A program made the translations under genes and the position numbers. Shown one piece after another: positions 35,801 to 43,153 of a DNA stretch of 64,000 bases. The notes under the pieces were generated by a model. That model searched no databases. It saw only the letters and a list, made by a program, of their open reading frames with translations, and was not told where the DNA came from. Position 1 is the first letter of the stretch; every line of letters begins with the position of its first letter. Source of the DNA: Ignavibacteriales bacterium (GTDB taxonomy: Bacteria > Bacteroidota > Ignavibacteria > Ignavibacteriales > Melioribacteraceae); NCBI GenBank assembly GCA_020061355.1, contig JAGUYK010000008.1:24155-88154 (forward strand), in the 5' to 3' direction.

Positions 35801-36168
35801 TCAGTTTCAAATCCGAGAAGATTCAGATACTTAACAGCATCAAGTGTTAGGAATAGATTTCCCCCGTCAATTACATATTGGCGAAGTTTGCTAATTACAC
35901 GGGGATCGGTTTCCTTTTTAGTGAATTCATTTGAATCGGCACGGTGAAGCCATAATAAATCATAATTGAGAATTGAGAATTTTGAATTGAGAATTTCCTT
36001 ATGATCAATAACTTGAGACGTAAACTCTTCGTGACTATTTAGAAATTTATAAACTAAGTGAAGTTCTTTATCGTTTGAAAAGGAACTATTTAAATCCAGA
36101 AGAGCAACTTTAGTTTGAGGGTGCACCAAAGATGTAAATAGAATTACAACCGCCAATATTGATTTCAT
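32851..36168 (-). CDS. Large secreted glycoside hydrolase with GDE/GH15-like (alpha/alpha)6 domain
   Basis: 1105 residues with a Sec signal (AVVILFTSLVHPQ). Residues about 20-240 form a glutamine-amidotransferase-like or Trehalose-utilisation-like Rossmann domain (LRQYVIDGGNLFLTLD, GKGKVLAVGAYTYFS). The middle (about 280-560) is a beta-rich galactose-mutarotase-like domain. The C-terminal part (about 590-1000) is an (alpha/alpha)6 barrel: GWYFGRDAVWSSFALLDYGD, GHGWVEGGG, NPRGYHTGSVWPLFTGW and SGVCSHQCWSQT, as in amylo-1,6-glucosidase/GH15-GH63 type enzymes. Glu in GWVEGGG is a candidate catalytic acid. Substrate is unknown. Two in-frame heptanucleotide repeat tracts lie inside. ATG with GGGAGGA site. 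Confidence 0.8.
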   Translation of the reverse strand: MKSILAVVILFTSLVHPQTKVALLDLNSSFSNDKELHLVYKFLNSHEEFTSQVIDHKEILNSKFSILNYDLLWLHRADSNEFTKKETDPRVISKLRQYVIDGGNLFLTLDAVKYLNLLGFETEIPTIQYADAIDDGYGRKLGLHSFRSHPIFDGLNGGVYLFNPTTDMKTRQIGFFGSSIPQNGKVVAVDWSYITLKEDSKLVIEYQIGKGKVLAVGAYTYFSIPNQNRQHLEQFTKNCLNYLTGKFDNQLKYYWDYNKNRVAEFSILNSQFPISTPVKSKLWQRANGSLLITNRFGSENFWNVAGERMLVMGKEKGGIDEIWAHPFMALRDYEVGLQFSYKDTVYWLNDERPQIEVRPESFTRIYKFRRAYLTEIITTSKNKPIAVLHYEYRGVYPAKLIIKFKSNMRYMWPYSEKVFGTINYAWDNSINSFIIKDDSGDHSVFVGANRKPDQQLIGQFENFEKRDSIFKGIASRNFSVGAFAQFNFEMNDNIDLIIAATNEGLEVTRKNFEETFRNPEKIYVDASEYSEGFLNNSLMITTPDKDFNEGYKWSLIGTDRFFVNTPGLGKALVAGYSTTAKGWNGGHKVNGRPGYGWYFGRDAVWSSFALLDYGDFEKVKSQLQFFNNYQDLNGKIFHELTTSGAVHYDASDATPLYIILAGRYLQHSGDVEFIKQTWPHIKRAMDFCYSTDTDKDHLIENTNVGHGWVEGGGLFTAYTEVYLAACWAEALRMAGVMANEIGMSEESRVYDEEFSSVKNIINKDFWNEENNFLCFSKLKDGTFNPEKTVLASIPVYFDMLDYEKAVNVIDDYSENYFSSDWGVRILRDDSPIYNPRGYHTGSVWPLFTGWSSLAEFKYGSHLQGFTHLMNNLLVYKNWQLGFVEEVLHGSEYRPSGVCSHQCWSQTMILQPAIEGMLGLNVDAINNKIVLAPRFPADWDSVNVERIRIGNSFVDFLMKRKNGKTEFIFTTDSKTPIQFYFNPSFPLGTKFIKTAINNKPTTIEQFDNRTINISFILYSSTTIEISCEGGIAALPHIVLPKPNFTSEGFRILKERIEGEDYIVEVQGINGSRNQLKVWKNGKVESIAVDFEKGDENYLNKEIKIKQ
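35354..35381. repeat. AATTGAG heptanucleotide tandem repeat inside the glycoside hydrolase gene
   Basis: Three exact AATTGAG units plus one altered (AATTCTG). On the minus coding strand it gives FSILNSQF-type residues near 263-272. Seven is not a multiple of three, so gain or loss of one unit shifts the reading frame. Confidence 0.85.
35964..35998. repeat. Second AATTGAG heptanucleotide tract in the same gene
   Basis: Five units in register: AATTGAG, AATTGAG, AATTTTG, AATTGAG, AATTTCC. It encodes KFSILNYD-like residues near 58-69, close to the N terminus, where slippage would abolish most of the protein. Confidence 0.85.
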
Positions 36169-36193
36169 AGATCATCCTCCCTGCGACTTTGTG

Positions 36194-36249
36194 CTCTCTG
36201 TGGTTTAAACTATTTTTAAAATATAATAACCGCAGAGTGCGCAGAGTTT
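36194..36249. repeat. CTCTGYG-type palindrome upstream of the glycoside hydrolase gene
   Basis: CTCTGTGGTT (36196-36205) pairs with AACCGCAGAG (36228-36237), one G-U pair, with an AT-rich loop; a second GCGCAGAG follows. It resembles the palindrome at 12941-12975. It lies between the DPP IV-like gene stop side and the glycoside hydrolase start, on the same strand, and could act as an mRNA hairpin. Confidence 0.6.
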
Positions 36250-36253
36250 ATAA

Positions 36254-38509
36254 TTATCTTCCTCCGGCCGGAGTATTATCATTCAAATATTTTGTAAGCA
36301 ATGTATAGAGGTGCATTGTAGTACCTTCACCTTCGTAAATACCGTGCGACCTGTTAGGATAAGCCATCATTGTAAAATGTTTGTTGTGTTTTACAAGCTC
36401 ATCTATCAGCAATTCCATATTCTGGTAATGAACGTTATCATCTCCTGTTCCGTGAACCATCAGCAAATTACCTTTTAATTGGTGGGCAAAAGTAATCGGC
36501 GCACTTTCTTTGTATCCCTCTTCGTTTTCCGTTATTAATCCCATATACCTTTCTGAATAGATCGTATCATAAAGTCTTTCATCACTTACTGCCGCAACAG
36601 CAAGTCCGGTCTGGAATAGCTCCGGATATCTGAACAGAAGGTTCAAGGTAGAAACACCGCCGCCGCTCCATCCCCACACTGCAATCCTTAACGGATCAAT
36701 GAAGTTGTAATTATTCAAAACAGATTTCATTGCCTCGGCTTGATCAATTGAAGTAACTGTTCCAGCATTTTTATAAAGTATTTTTCTGAAATCTTTTCCT
36801 TTCGGTGCCGGTGTACCGCGGTTATCGATGCTTATTACTATATATCCTTGCTGGGCAAGCATAAGATGCCATAAATACTGCACTCCAAACCATTGATCCA
36901 GAACTGTCTGTGCTGCCGGATGACCGTACAAATAATATAGAACCGGATATTTTTTCGCAGGATCAAAATCGGGCGGCTTTATCATCCATCCGTCAAGAAC
37001 AACATTGTTGCCGATATCAACTTTGAAAAACTCCGAAGGTAATCGTTTCAATGCATTAACTTTTTCTTTGTACGTTTTATTCTCAACAAGATTTCTAATA
37101 GTTTTATGCGAAGGTAACTCAACAAGATTTATTGATGCAGGACTATCCATTTTAGTGTGTGTATGAATAGCATAATTCGCTCCGTCGGATACCTGGTAAG
37201 AGTTGACGCCGCCCAAATCTCTTGGAGTCAACTTTTCAGTTTTACCCTTTCCATCTAATGATACTCTGAATAAAAAACGCTGAGTTGCATTTTCGGGAGA
37301 AGCGCGATAGTAGATCCATCCGTTCTTATCATCAATTTTCTGAATATCAATAACATCAAAATTGCCGGGTGTAATTAGCTCAACTTTTTTGCCGTCTTTT
37401 GATATCAGATATATATGGCGCCAGCCGTCGCGTTCGCTAATCCACGTGAATTCTTTCCCTTTATTAAGCCAGCGCATGTCGTCAACAACATCAATCCATA
37501 CATTATCTTCCTCCTTGAGTATTGGTTTTATGTCTCCGGTTTTAATATCTCCAAGGAAAATTTCAACTTTAGTTTGAGCACGGTTGAAATATTGAAACCA
37601 GATTTCATTCGATGAATCATGCCAGCCCATTCTTGGTATGTAGTTGTTTCGTGGATCGCCATCCACTTTCATCCAGACTGTTTCCCCGCCTTCAGAATTT
37701 ATAACTCCAACTTTAGCGGATGAATTCTGTGTACCGACCTTCGGATACTGAACAGGAATAATTCTGGAATAAACAGAATCAGTATTGTTGATCATATTGA
37801 AAACGCCAATGCCTGAAGCATCGAGCTGCCAGTATGCAATCTGTTTACTATCCGGACTCCATCGGAAACCGTCGCGGCAATCGAACTCTTCCTCATAAAC
37901 CCAATCGAATGTTCCATTGATAGTTGTTTCGGATCCGTCGAATGTAAGCTGTGTTATTTTTCCATCGGAAAGATTTTCTACATAGATGTTATGCTCTCTT
38001 ACATAGCCGACCTTTTTGTTATCGGGTGAATATTTTGCAAACATTAATGTCGATGGCTTAGCTTCTCCTCCTAACTTCTTTAATTCATTTGTTTCAAGAT
38101 TGAGTACCCAATAATCGCCTTTTGTGTTATATCGCCAGACGCGCGCTGTGTTTGTGAAGATCATCAAAAGTTTTCTGTCGGTAGACCAGGTATAGTCATT
38201 AATAGCTAACGGTTTTTCTTTCCCTTCAGGAATCAGAAGTTTTGCCGATACCATTATTTCGCGGTTACCGGAAACCGTTTCATACTTTATGATGTCCCGG
38301 CCGCCAGTAACATCCTTAGAAGTCTCGAGTGAAGTGTAATATTTCCCTTCGTCAATCCATCGAGCCGGACCGAAACGTTCACCGAAGAATTCGAAGTTCT
38401 TAAAAATCCGGTCGAGTGTTAATGTCGATTTGTCCTCTTCCTGTGCAATAATTGAAATGTTAGAAATAAGAAGAAGTAGCAAAAAGAATAAGCTTCTGAG
38501 TGGTTTCAT
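36254..38509 (-). CDS. S9B dipeptidyl peptidase IV-like enzyme
   Basis: 751 residues with a Sec signal ending ISIIAQ. N-terminal beta-propeller (about 60-460, with EEEFDCRDGFRWSPDSK holding the conserved Glu pair that anchors the substrate amino terminus) and C-terminal alpha/beta hydrolase domain. Nucleophile is Ser615 in WGWSGGGVS, with Asp in GTGDDNVHYQN and His in NRSHGIYEG. DPP IV-type enzymes cut X-Pro dipeptides from peptide N termini; the double Glu in the EEEF motif supports dipeptidyl activity. Likely periplasmic or secreted, in peptide scavenging. It precedes the glycoside hydrolase gene in its own orientation. Confidence 0.93.
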   Translation of the reverse strand: MKPLRSLFFLLLLLISNISIIAQEEDKSTLTLDRIFKNFEFFGERFGPARWIDEGKYYTSLETSKDVTGGRDIIKYETVSGNREIMVSAKLLIPEGKEKPLAINDYTWSTDRKLLMIFTNTARVWRYNTKGDYWVLNLETNELKKLGGEAKPSTLMFAKYSPDNKKVGYVREHNIYVENLSDGKITQLTFDGSETTINGTFDWVYEEEFDCRDGFRWSPDSKQIAYWQLDASGIGVFNMINNTDSVYSRIIPVQYPKVGTQNSSAKVGVINSEGGETVWMKVDGDPRNNYIPRMGWHDSSNEIWFQYFNRAQTKVEIFLGDIKTGDIKPILKEEDNVWIDVVDDMRWLNKGKEFTWISERDGWRHIYLISKDGKKVELITPGNFDVIDIQKIDDKNGWIYYRASPENATQRFLFRVSLDGKGKTEKLTPRDLGGVNSYQVSDGANYAIHTHTKMDSPASINLVELPSHKTIRNLVENKTYKEKVNALKRLPSEFFKVDIGNNVVLDGWMIKPPDFDPAKKYPVLYYLYGHPAAQTVLDQWFGVQYLWHLMLAQQGYIVISIDNRGTPAPKGKDFRKILYKNAGTVTSIDQAEAMKSVLNNYNFIDPLRIAVWGWSGGGVSTLNLLFRYPELFQTGLAVAAVSDERLYDTIYSERYMGLITENEEGYKESAPITFAHQLKGNLLMVHGTGDDNVHYQNMELLIDELVKHNKHFTMMAYPNRSHGIYEGEGTTMHLYTLLTKYLNDNTPAGGR

Positions 38510-38574
38510 TACGCCCCCATTTTATAGATTATTCATAAAGTTGTTTTTTACTTACATTAACCAATTTTTTATAA

Positions 38575-38604
38575 CAAAATAACCACATCATATATGATGT
38601 GGTT
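38575..38604 (-). terminator. Palindromic terminator downstream of tRNA-Arg
   Basis: A perfect 24-base palindrome (38581-38604; half-site AACCACATCAT) lies 50 bases past the 3' end of the tRNA. Minus-strand sequence after it is ATTTTGTTAT, moderately T-rich. It probably ends the tRNA transcript, and may also act on either strand. Confidence 0.65.
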
Positions 38605-38653
38605 TAAAAGAAAGTTGACAGATTTTCTTAATAGTTCGGAAGTTTATTCATAG

Positions 38654-38725
38654 TACCCCCGACAGGAGTCGAACCTGTGCGCATGGCTCCGGAGGCCACT
38701 GCTCTATCCACTGAGCTACGGGGGC
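38654..38725 (-). tRNA. tRNA-Arg (anticodon CCG)
   Basis: 72 bases fold as a cloverleaf: acceptor GCCCCCG with CGGGGGT (G-U at 1:72), D arm GCTC-AGTGGATA-GAGC, anticodon loop CTCCGGA (anticodon CCG, reads CGG), variable loop of four bases, T arm ACAGG-TTCGACT-CCTGT, discriminator A. CCA is not encoded. The 394-base gap between the DPP IV gene and the acidic protein holds this tRNA, the terminator and otherwise no feature I can support. Confidence 0.96.
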
Positions 38726-38903
38726 AATTTAATATCATCTATAAAAAGAGCGATCAATAACTTTCAACGGACGGAAAATAACAATAATTAATTCTTAATT
38801 CATATCTTAGTTTTGTAATTGTACACGTCAAATTTTTATCTATATTGACTTTCAAAAGATTTTACTAATTTATTCCCGGGAATATTACTTGTCAGGAGAT
38901 ATT

Positions 38904-39428
38904 ATGTCATACACAATGAAAAAAACCGTGTCCGAAATAATTACAGGATTAAAAAAACTTCCAGAACCGGGAAAAAAAACCGGCTCCTTCTGGGATTTTA
39001 TGAAAAGTCAATTGGCCGATGAAGGTCAATGGGACCAGAATCATATAAAAGTAATCGAAAAAGAAATTGATACGTTTTTAGGTAAGGTAGATAAAAGATC
39101 GTTGACAGAAATGTGGAAAGAAACTCCAGCCGGAGATGAAAAATTTGACGAAGAGAAAAAGATAGATATTAAAGAAATGAAGACTGACCTTAGCGATGAG
39201 ATTATAGGTCGGGTTATGGATCAGATGGATGACAATTATTCATCCCGCGATTCATTTTTTATTCAGGATGTACCTTTATTTGAAACCGAAAAGAGTGTCG
39301 AAAAAACCGAAGATGACGATCTGGATTTAGACAAAGAGCCTGAGGTTATTCCCGATGAGGAAATAGATCTTGATGATAGCGATCTATTTGATGAAGGTGA
39401 GGAAGAAGATGATGAAATCAAATTCTAA
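38904..39428 (+). CDS. Acidic protein of unknown function
   Basis: 174 residues from ATG 38904, which has AGGAG six bases upstream; a TTG at 38889 lies within this site. The N-terminal half is basic and helical (SFWDFMKSQLADEGQWDQNH), the C-terminal half extremely acidic (about 120-174, with DDLDLD, EEIDLDDSD and GEEEDDE). No membrane span or signal, so it is probably cytoplasmic. I recognise no family. Its last codons overlap the start of the next gene. A 12-bp palindrome ATTCCCGGGAAT lies 20 bases upstream of the start. Confidence 0.6.
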   Translation: MSYTMKKTVSEIITGLKKLPEPGKKTGSFWDFMKSQLADEGQWDQNHIKVIEKEIDTFLGKVDKRSLTEMWKETPAGDEKFDEEKKIDIKEMKTDLSDEIIGRVMDQMDDNYSSRDSFFIQDVPLFETEKSVEKTEDDDLDLDKEPEVIPDEEIDLDDSDLFDEGEEEDDEIKF

Positions 39429-39831
39429 AACGATTATACTGATATTTTTTTTTGTATCATATAATATTTGCAGGGCACAATCGGAAACTTTAAGAAGTTT
39501 CAGGCTCGAAATCCCGCCGGAAATTATTGACTACCAGTTAAGCGAATTCTATTTTCTGGATAATCCGAACCGGCTTTTTCTCAATCCATCTCTAATGAAT
39601 GATTCAACTTCTTTATGGATTAAAACAAGAATACAATTAGGTGCTTTCTCAAATCGTCCTTTAATCAATGCAAACTCGGCTTCAGATCTTCTTAATCCCC
39701 TTTATCAAAAATATCTCGATTCACAAGGCATGAAAACCATGAATTCAATTCTGGGCTCTGTATCGGTTGGCGCCACAGCATATCTCGCATATAAACACCT
39801 TAAGAAATACGGATTTTTGAAGAAAAAATAA
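39409..39831 (+). CDS. Small exported protein of unknown function
   Basis: About 141 residues. The start is one of two adjacent ATGs at 39409 or 39412 inside the end of the acidic gene, with GAGGAAG as ribosome site; a longer frame back to 39370 is just the overlap. The N terminus is a Sec signal (TIILIFFFVSYNICRAQ). The mature protein is mixed and ends in a hydrophobic GSVSVGATAYLAYKHLKKYGF stretch that may be a C-terminal membrane anchor. Translationally coupled to the acidic protein, so the two may act together. No known family. Confidence 0.6.
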   Translation: MMKSNSKTIILIFFFVSYNICRAQSETLRSFRLEIPPEIIDYQLSEFYFLDNPNRLFLNPSLMNDSTSLWIKTRIQLGAFSNRPLINANSASDLLNPLYQKYLDSQGMKTMNSILGSVSVGATAYLAYKHLKKYGFLKKK

Positions 39832-39914
39832 ATAGTACCTCTCCAAATAAATTTTAATTTATAGTGTAACTTTGTCGGGGACTGAAAAGTCTAAATTCAC
39901 GTAAAAAATATCTT

Positions 39915-40928
39915 ATGGGAAAAACAATGAAAAGATTATTTGTTATAATTTGCCTTTTAGTATTAACTCCATCACTTTTCGCACAAATTGATTTATTTGA
40001 TGATGATACAACTGCTGCTGAATGTTCGCACAATAGTTTTGATCTTGGTATCCGGAAGAGCGGAATAAGTTTCGGTAACTCGCCGGTTTGGAACGGACTA
40101 AGAATTAACTTTTCCGATTGCGGTGTTGAAGAGATTAATGGAATTAACATCACATTCTGGAAACCGGGACGAAACGAGGGCTCCAGAATAAATGGAATTT
40201 CAATTGGACTTGCACCTTTTGCCGATGAACTTAAAGGGATTCAAATTGGATTAATAGGTGTGGTTGCACAAGAAAAATTACAAGGAATCAATATCGGCGG
40301 ATTAGCAGCCGTTTCAGAAGGCAATATGGACGGTGTAAATTTCGGAGGACTGGCTGTCGTTTCTCAAAATAATTTACGAGGAATAAATATAGGCGGCCTG
40401 GCTACTGTATCAGAAGCAAATCAGGTAGGATTTAATTTCGGCGGACTAGCAGTTGTATCCCAGGGAAATTTATTCGGTTTTAATTTCGGAGGACTTGCCG
40501 TCGTTGCTGAGGGTCAAATGTCAGGTATTAATATTGGCGGACTGGCTGTTGTTGGACAGGAGAGCTTGAAAGGAATAAATTTAGCAGGACTTGCTGTTGT
40601 AAGCGAAGGAGATATTCTTGGAATTAATCAGGCGTTACTGGCAATAGTGAGCCAAACCGCAATAAAAGGGATTACAATTGCCGGATATAAAATTGATGCT
40701 CCGGAATTCAGGGGTTTAAATATTAGCGGCTGGGTTGATGTTGAAGATTTTGTAGGACTTTCGACAGCAGTTTATCATAAGATCAGCAATACACAGAGAG
40801 GTTTGGTGATTGGATTATTTAATGTTGCGGAGGAATTGCACGGTGTTCAAATCGGTTTGATTAACATTGCAAAAAACAACAAAGGGATTGCAAAAGTATT
40901 ACCCATTATAAATGCAAATTTTGATTGA
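39915..40928 (+). CDS. LA_2272-type surface protein with 16-residue repeats
   Basis: 337 residues with a Sec signal (VLTPSLFAQ). From about residue 95 to 265 run nine or more 16-residue repeats, each built on GINIGGLAVVSEGN-like units (for example GVNFGGLAVVSQNNL and GFNFGGLAVVAEGQM). Alternating I/F-N-I/F-GG-LA gives a regular pattern fit for a beta-solenoid. LA_2272-type proteins are surface-repeat proteins named from Leptospira. Function is unknown. A start at 39927 is also possible. It is a single plus-strand gene. Confidence 0.8.
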   Translation: MGKTMKRLFVIICLLVLTPSLFAQIDLFDDDTTAAECSHNSFDLGIRKSGISFGNSPVWNGLRINFSDCGVEEINGINITFWKPGRNEGSRINGISIGLAPFADELKGIQIGLIGVVAQEKLQGINIGGLAAVSEGNMDGVNFGGLAVVSQNNLRGINIGGLATVSEANQVGFNFGGLAVVSQGNLFGFNFGGLAVVAEGQMSGINIGGLAVVGQESLKGINLAGLAVVSEGDILGINQALLAIVSQTAIKGITIAGYKIDAPEFRGLNISGWVDVEDFVGLSTAVYHKISNTQRGLVIGLFNVAEELHGVQIGLINIAKNNKGIAKVLPIINANFD

Positions 40929-40954
40929 TGAATTAAATTACTGCATATAAAGTT

Positions 40955-40979
40955 TTCCCCCTTCAATCTGAAGGGGGAA
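40955..40979. terminator. Hairpin between convergent genes
   Basis: A 10-bp perfect stem, TTCCCCCTTC (40955-40964) and GAAGGGGGAA (40970-40979), loop AATCT. It sits between the repeat protein (plus) and rocD (minus) stops. T-runs are weak on both sides, so I call it a bidirectional terminator with caution. Confidence 0.6.
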
Positions 40980-40991
40980 TCTAAAAAACAA

Positions 40992-42209
40992 TTACATAGC
41001 TTCAATTTCTTTTATCGATTTTCCGATAATTCCTACAGCTTCTTTAATTTGTGATTCATTAATTACCAGAGGCGGCGCAAAACGAATTATGTGTTGATGT
41101 GTAGGTTTTGCAAGCAGACCGTTTTCTTTCATCTGCAAACAGACATCCCATGCTTCTTTCCCGTTCTTCGGTTTAATTACGATTGCATTCAATAATCCTT
41201 TGCCTCTCACGAGTTCAATCATTTCAGAATCAATTTTTCTAACTTCTTCCCTGAAAACATTGCCAAGTTTCTCTGCATTCTCATCAAGCTTTTCTTCTTT
41301 CAGAACTTCAAGAGCCGCTACAGCAACTTTAGAGGCAAGCGGATTACCGCCAAAAGTTGATCCATGTTCGCCGGGTTTTATTACAAGCATAATTTCGTCA
41401 TCAGCAAGCACAGCACTAATCGGCATTGTTCCGCCGCTCAATGCTTTACCGAGAATTACAATATCGGGTCTTACTTTTTCATGTTCACATGCTAAAAGTT
41501 TTCCGGTTCGGCAGAGACCGGTTTGAACTTCATCTGCAATAAAAAGTACATTTTTTTCTTTACACATTTGATATGCTTTTGAAAGATAACCTTCATCGGG
41601 CACAACAACTCCGGCTTCTCCCTGGATCGGTTCCACTAAAAATCCTGCAACGTTTGGATCCTTTAGAGCTTTTTCCAATTCGGCAAGGTCATTGTAAGGA
41701 ATCTTCACAAACCCGGGTGTGTAAGGACCAAAGCCGCGATAGGAATCAGGATCGTTCGACATTGAAATTACAGTGATCGTCCTACCATGAAAATTTCCCA
41801 AACACACTATTATCTTTGCTTCGTTTTCGGGAATTCCTTTTTTATCATAAGCCCATCGTCGGCACAATTTGAGAGCGGTTTCGTCAGCTTCCGCACCTGA
41901 ATTCATCGGCAATACTTTATCATAACCAAAATATTCGGTGATATACTTTTCATACGGACCGAGACAATCATTATAAAAAGCACGTGAGGTGAGAGTTAAA
42001 GTTTTTGCCTGTTCAATCATCGTATTGATAATTTTAGGATGGCAGTGCCCCTGGTTAACTGCAGAATACGCCGAGAGGAAATCGAAATATCTTTTCCCCT
42101 CTACATCCCAGAGAAATACTCCCTCGCCCTTTGATAATACAACCGGAAGAGGATGGTAATTATGTGCACCGAACTTATCTTCTAATTCAATGTAGTCTTT
42201 TGTAGTCAT
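40992..42209 (-). CDS. rocD: Ornithine aminotransferase
   Basis: 405 residues, class III PLP aminotransferase. It moves the delta-amino group of ornithine to 2-oxoglutarate, giving glutamate semialdehyde. Ornithine-aminotransferase phrases are [67 protein letters not shown], the PLP lysine in ILGKALSGG and [13 protein letters not shown]. These are closer to RocD than to ArgD (acetylornithine aminotransferase). ArgD itself is not seen in the window, so a side role in arginine synthesis is possible. Single gene with ATG. Confidence 0.94.
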   Translation of the reverse strand: MTTKDYIELEDKFGAHNYHPLPVVLSKGEGVFLWDVEGKRYFDFLSAYSAVNQGHCHPKIINTMIEQAKTLTLTSRAFYNDCLGPYEKYITEYFGYDKVLPMNSGAEADETALKLCRRWAYDKKGIPENEAKIIVCLGNFHGRTITVISMSNDPDSYRGFGPYTPGFVKIPYNDLAELEKALKDPNVAGFLVEPIQGEAGVVVPDEGYLSKAYQMCKEKNVLFIADEVQTGLCRTGKLLACEHEKVRPDIVILGKALSGGTMPISAVLADDEIMLVIKPGEHGSTFGGNPLASKVAVAALEVLKEEKLDENAEKLGNVFREEVRKIDSEMIELVRGKGLLNAIVIKPKNGKEAWDVCLQMKENGLLAKPTHQHIIRFAPPLVINESQIKEAVGIIGKSIKEIEAM

Positions 42210-42339
42210 GCTTTCTCCAAATAATTTTTAATGTATCGTTGTTTACTATTCTTTTAATTATTTCAAATTGCTTATCAAGGGATTAAATGAATTGTCTTTT
42301 AACAAGGATGTATATTTTTCACACCACAATATATTGAAC

Positions 42340-42447
42340 CTAATTCGGGCTTCCAAGATCAACTAAATGAATTCCATAAGATTGAATTTTACTTAGAATT
42401 TGAGGTGGAAATGCAGCTTTCGGAAGATTAAAATAACCCGGAACCGA
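42340..42447 (-). other. Open 35-codon stretch with protein-like composition (possible gene remnant)
   Basis: Between two TAG codons on the minus strand lies a frame reading GYFNLPKAAFPPQILSK and then IHLVDLGSPN before the stop. It has no start codon and overlaps the terminator of the DUF1579 gene. It looks more like a protein C terminus than chance intergenic sequence. I recognise no family. It may be a remnant of a lost gene. The other 130 bases of the gap to rocD look like its 5' region. Confidence 0.3.
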
Positions 42448-42460
42448 CTAAATCCCGGGC
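42436..42460 (-). terminator. Possible terminator after the DUF1579 gene
   Basis: On the minus strand GCCCGG and CCGGGT pair around a 13-base loop, followed by TATTTTAA. The stem is short (six pairs, one G-U). Confidence 0.45.
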
Positions 42461-42474
42461 TATAATTATGGTTT

Positions 42475-43038
42475 TTACTTTCTTAAATATTCCATTGTAA
42501 ACATCTTCATTTCCTGTCCGTTCACTTCACCGAACATGTCGAAAACCGTTTTGTCATCATTAATCCATTTTGAAACTGAACGGTACCTCATCTTTTTACC
42601 GACAGAAGGATCGTATCCCTCACCTGTAAAACTTAGTGAGTTTGTTTTCTCATCGTATGTCCCCTTCATCATAATCATTCCGGTTCCCATATTATCGATC
42701 CACACGCTTATAAATTCCTTAGTCCCATTATCATAAGCATCAATACCAAATCCTTCAAACGGCATTCCCACCATTTCTCCGCTATGAACTGATTTCATAT
42801 ATCGTCCGCCAAGAATTATTTCAAAATTGGCGCTGCCTTCGGATTTCGTTTCGTTACCGCTTGCCGGGTCGGTAAATGTTGTTACTGTTTTCCAATCGCC
42901 AGCCATTTTTGCCATCATCTGGTGCATTGGACCCGGAGTCATATACTCCATCCAGACTTTCATTGCTTCCTGCTGATCCTGTGCCTGAAGATTTACTACG
43001 AGCAAAAGAAAAAATGATGTTAATAACATTTTTTTCAT
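42475..43038 (-). CDS. Exported DUF1579 family protein
   Basis: 187 residues with a Sec signal (LLLVVNLQAQ). The DUF1579 pattern is clear: MAKMAGDWKTVTTFTDPASG, GGRYMKSVHSG.M.GMPFEGFG, AYDNGTKEFISVWIDNMGTG and the ending MFTMEYLRK. DUF1579 proteins look like lipocalin-type beta-barrels that may bind small ligands; none has an assigned role that I can rely on. Periplasmic. Single gene. Confidence 0.88.
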   Translation of the reverse strand: MKKMLLTSFFLLLVVNLQAQDQQEAMKVWMEYMTPGPMHQMMAKMAGDWKTVTTFTDPASGNETKSEGSANFEIILGGRYMKSVHSGEMVGMPFEGFGIDAYDNGTKEFISVWIDNMGTGMIMMKGTYDEKTNSLSFTGEGYDPSVGKKMRYRSVSKWINDDKTVFDMFGEVNGQEMKMFTMEYLRK

Positions 43039-43153
43039 TCTACATCCCTTTCAAAAATTCATTAAATATTGTTAAAGTTTTAGAGAGCCCTCTGTAAAAT
43101 ATGAGAAATTGGAAAACTAAAAAAAATTTTTACCTAAAGAGGACAAACCTATT

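Noticed and set aside
38845-38871. TTGACT...TAATTT as a promoter for the acidic-protein gene
   Set aside because: Spacing of 15 and a weak -10; not strong enough to list.
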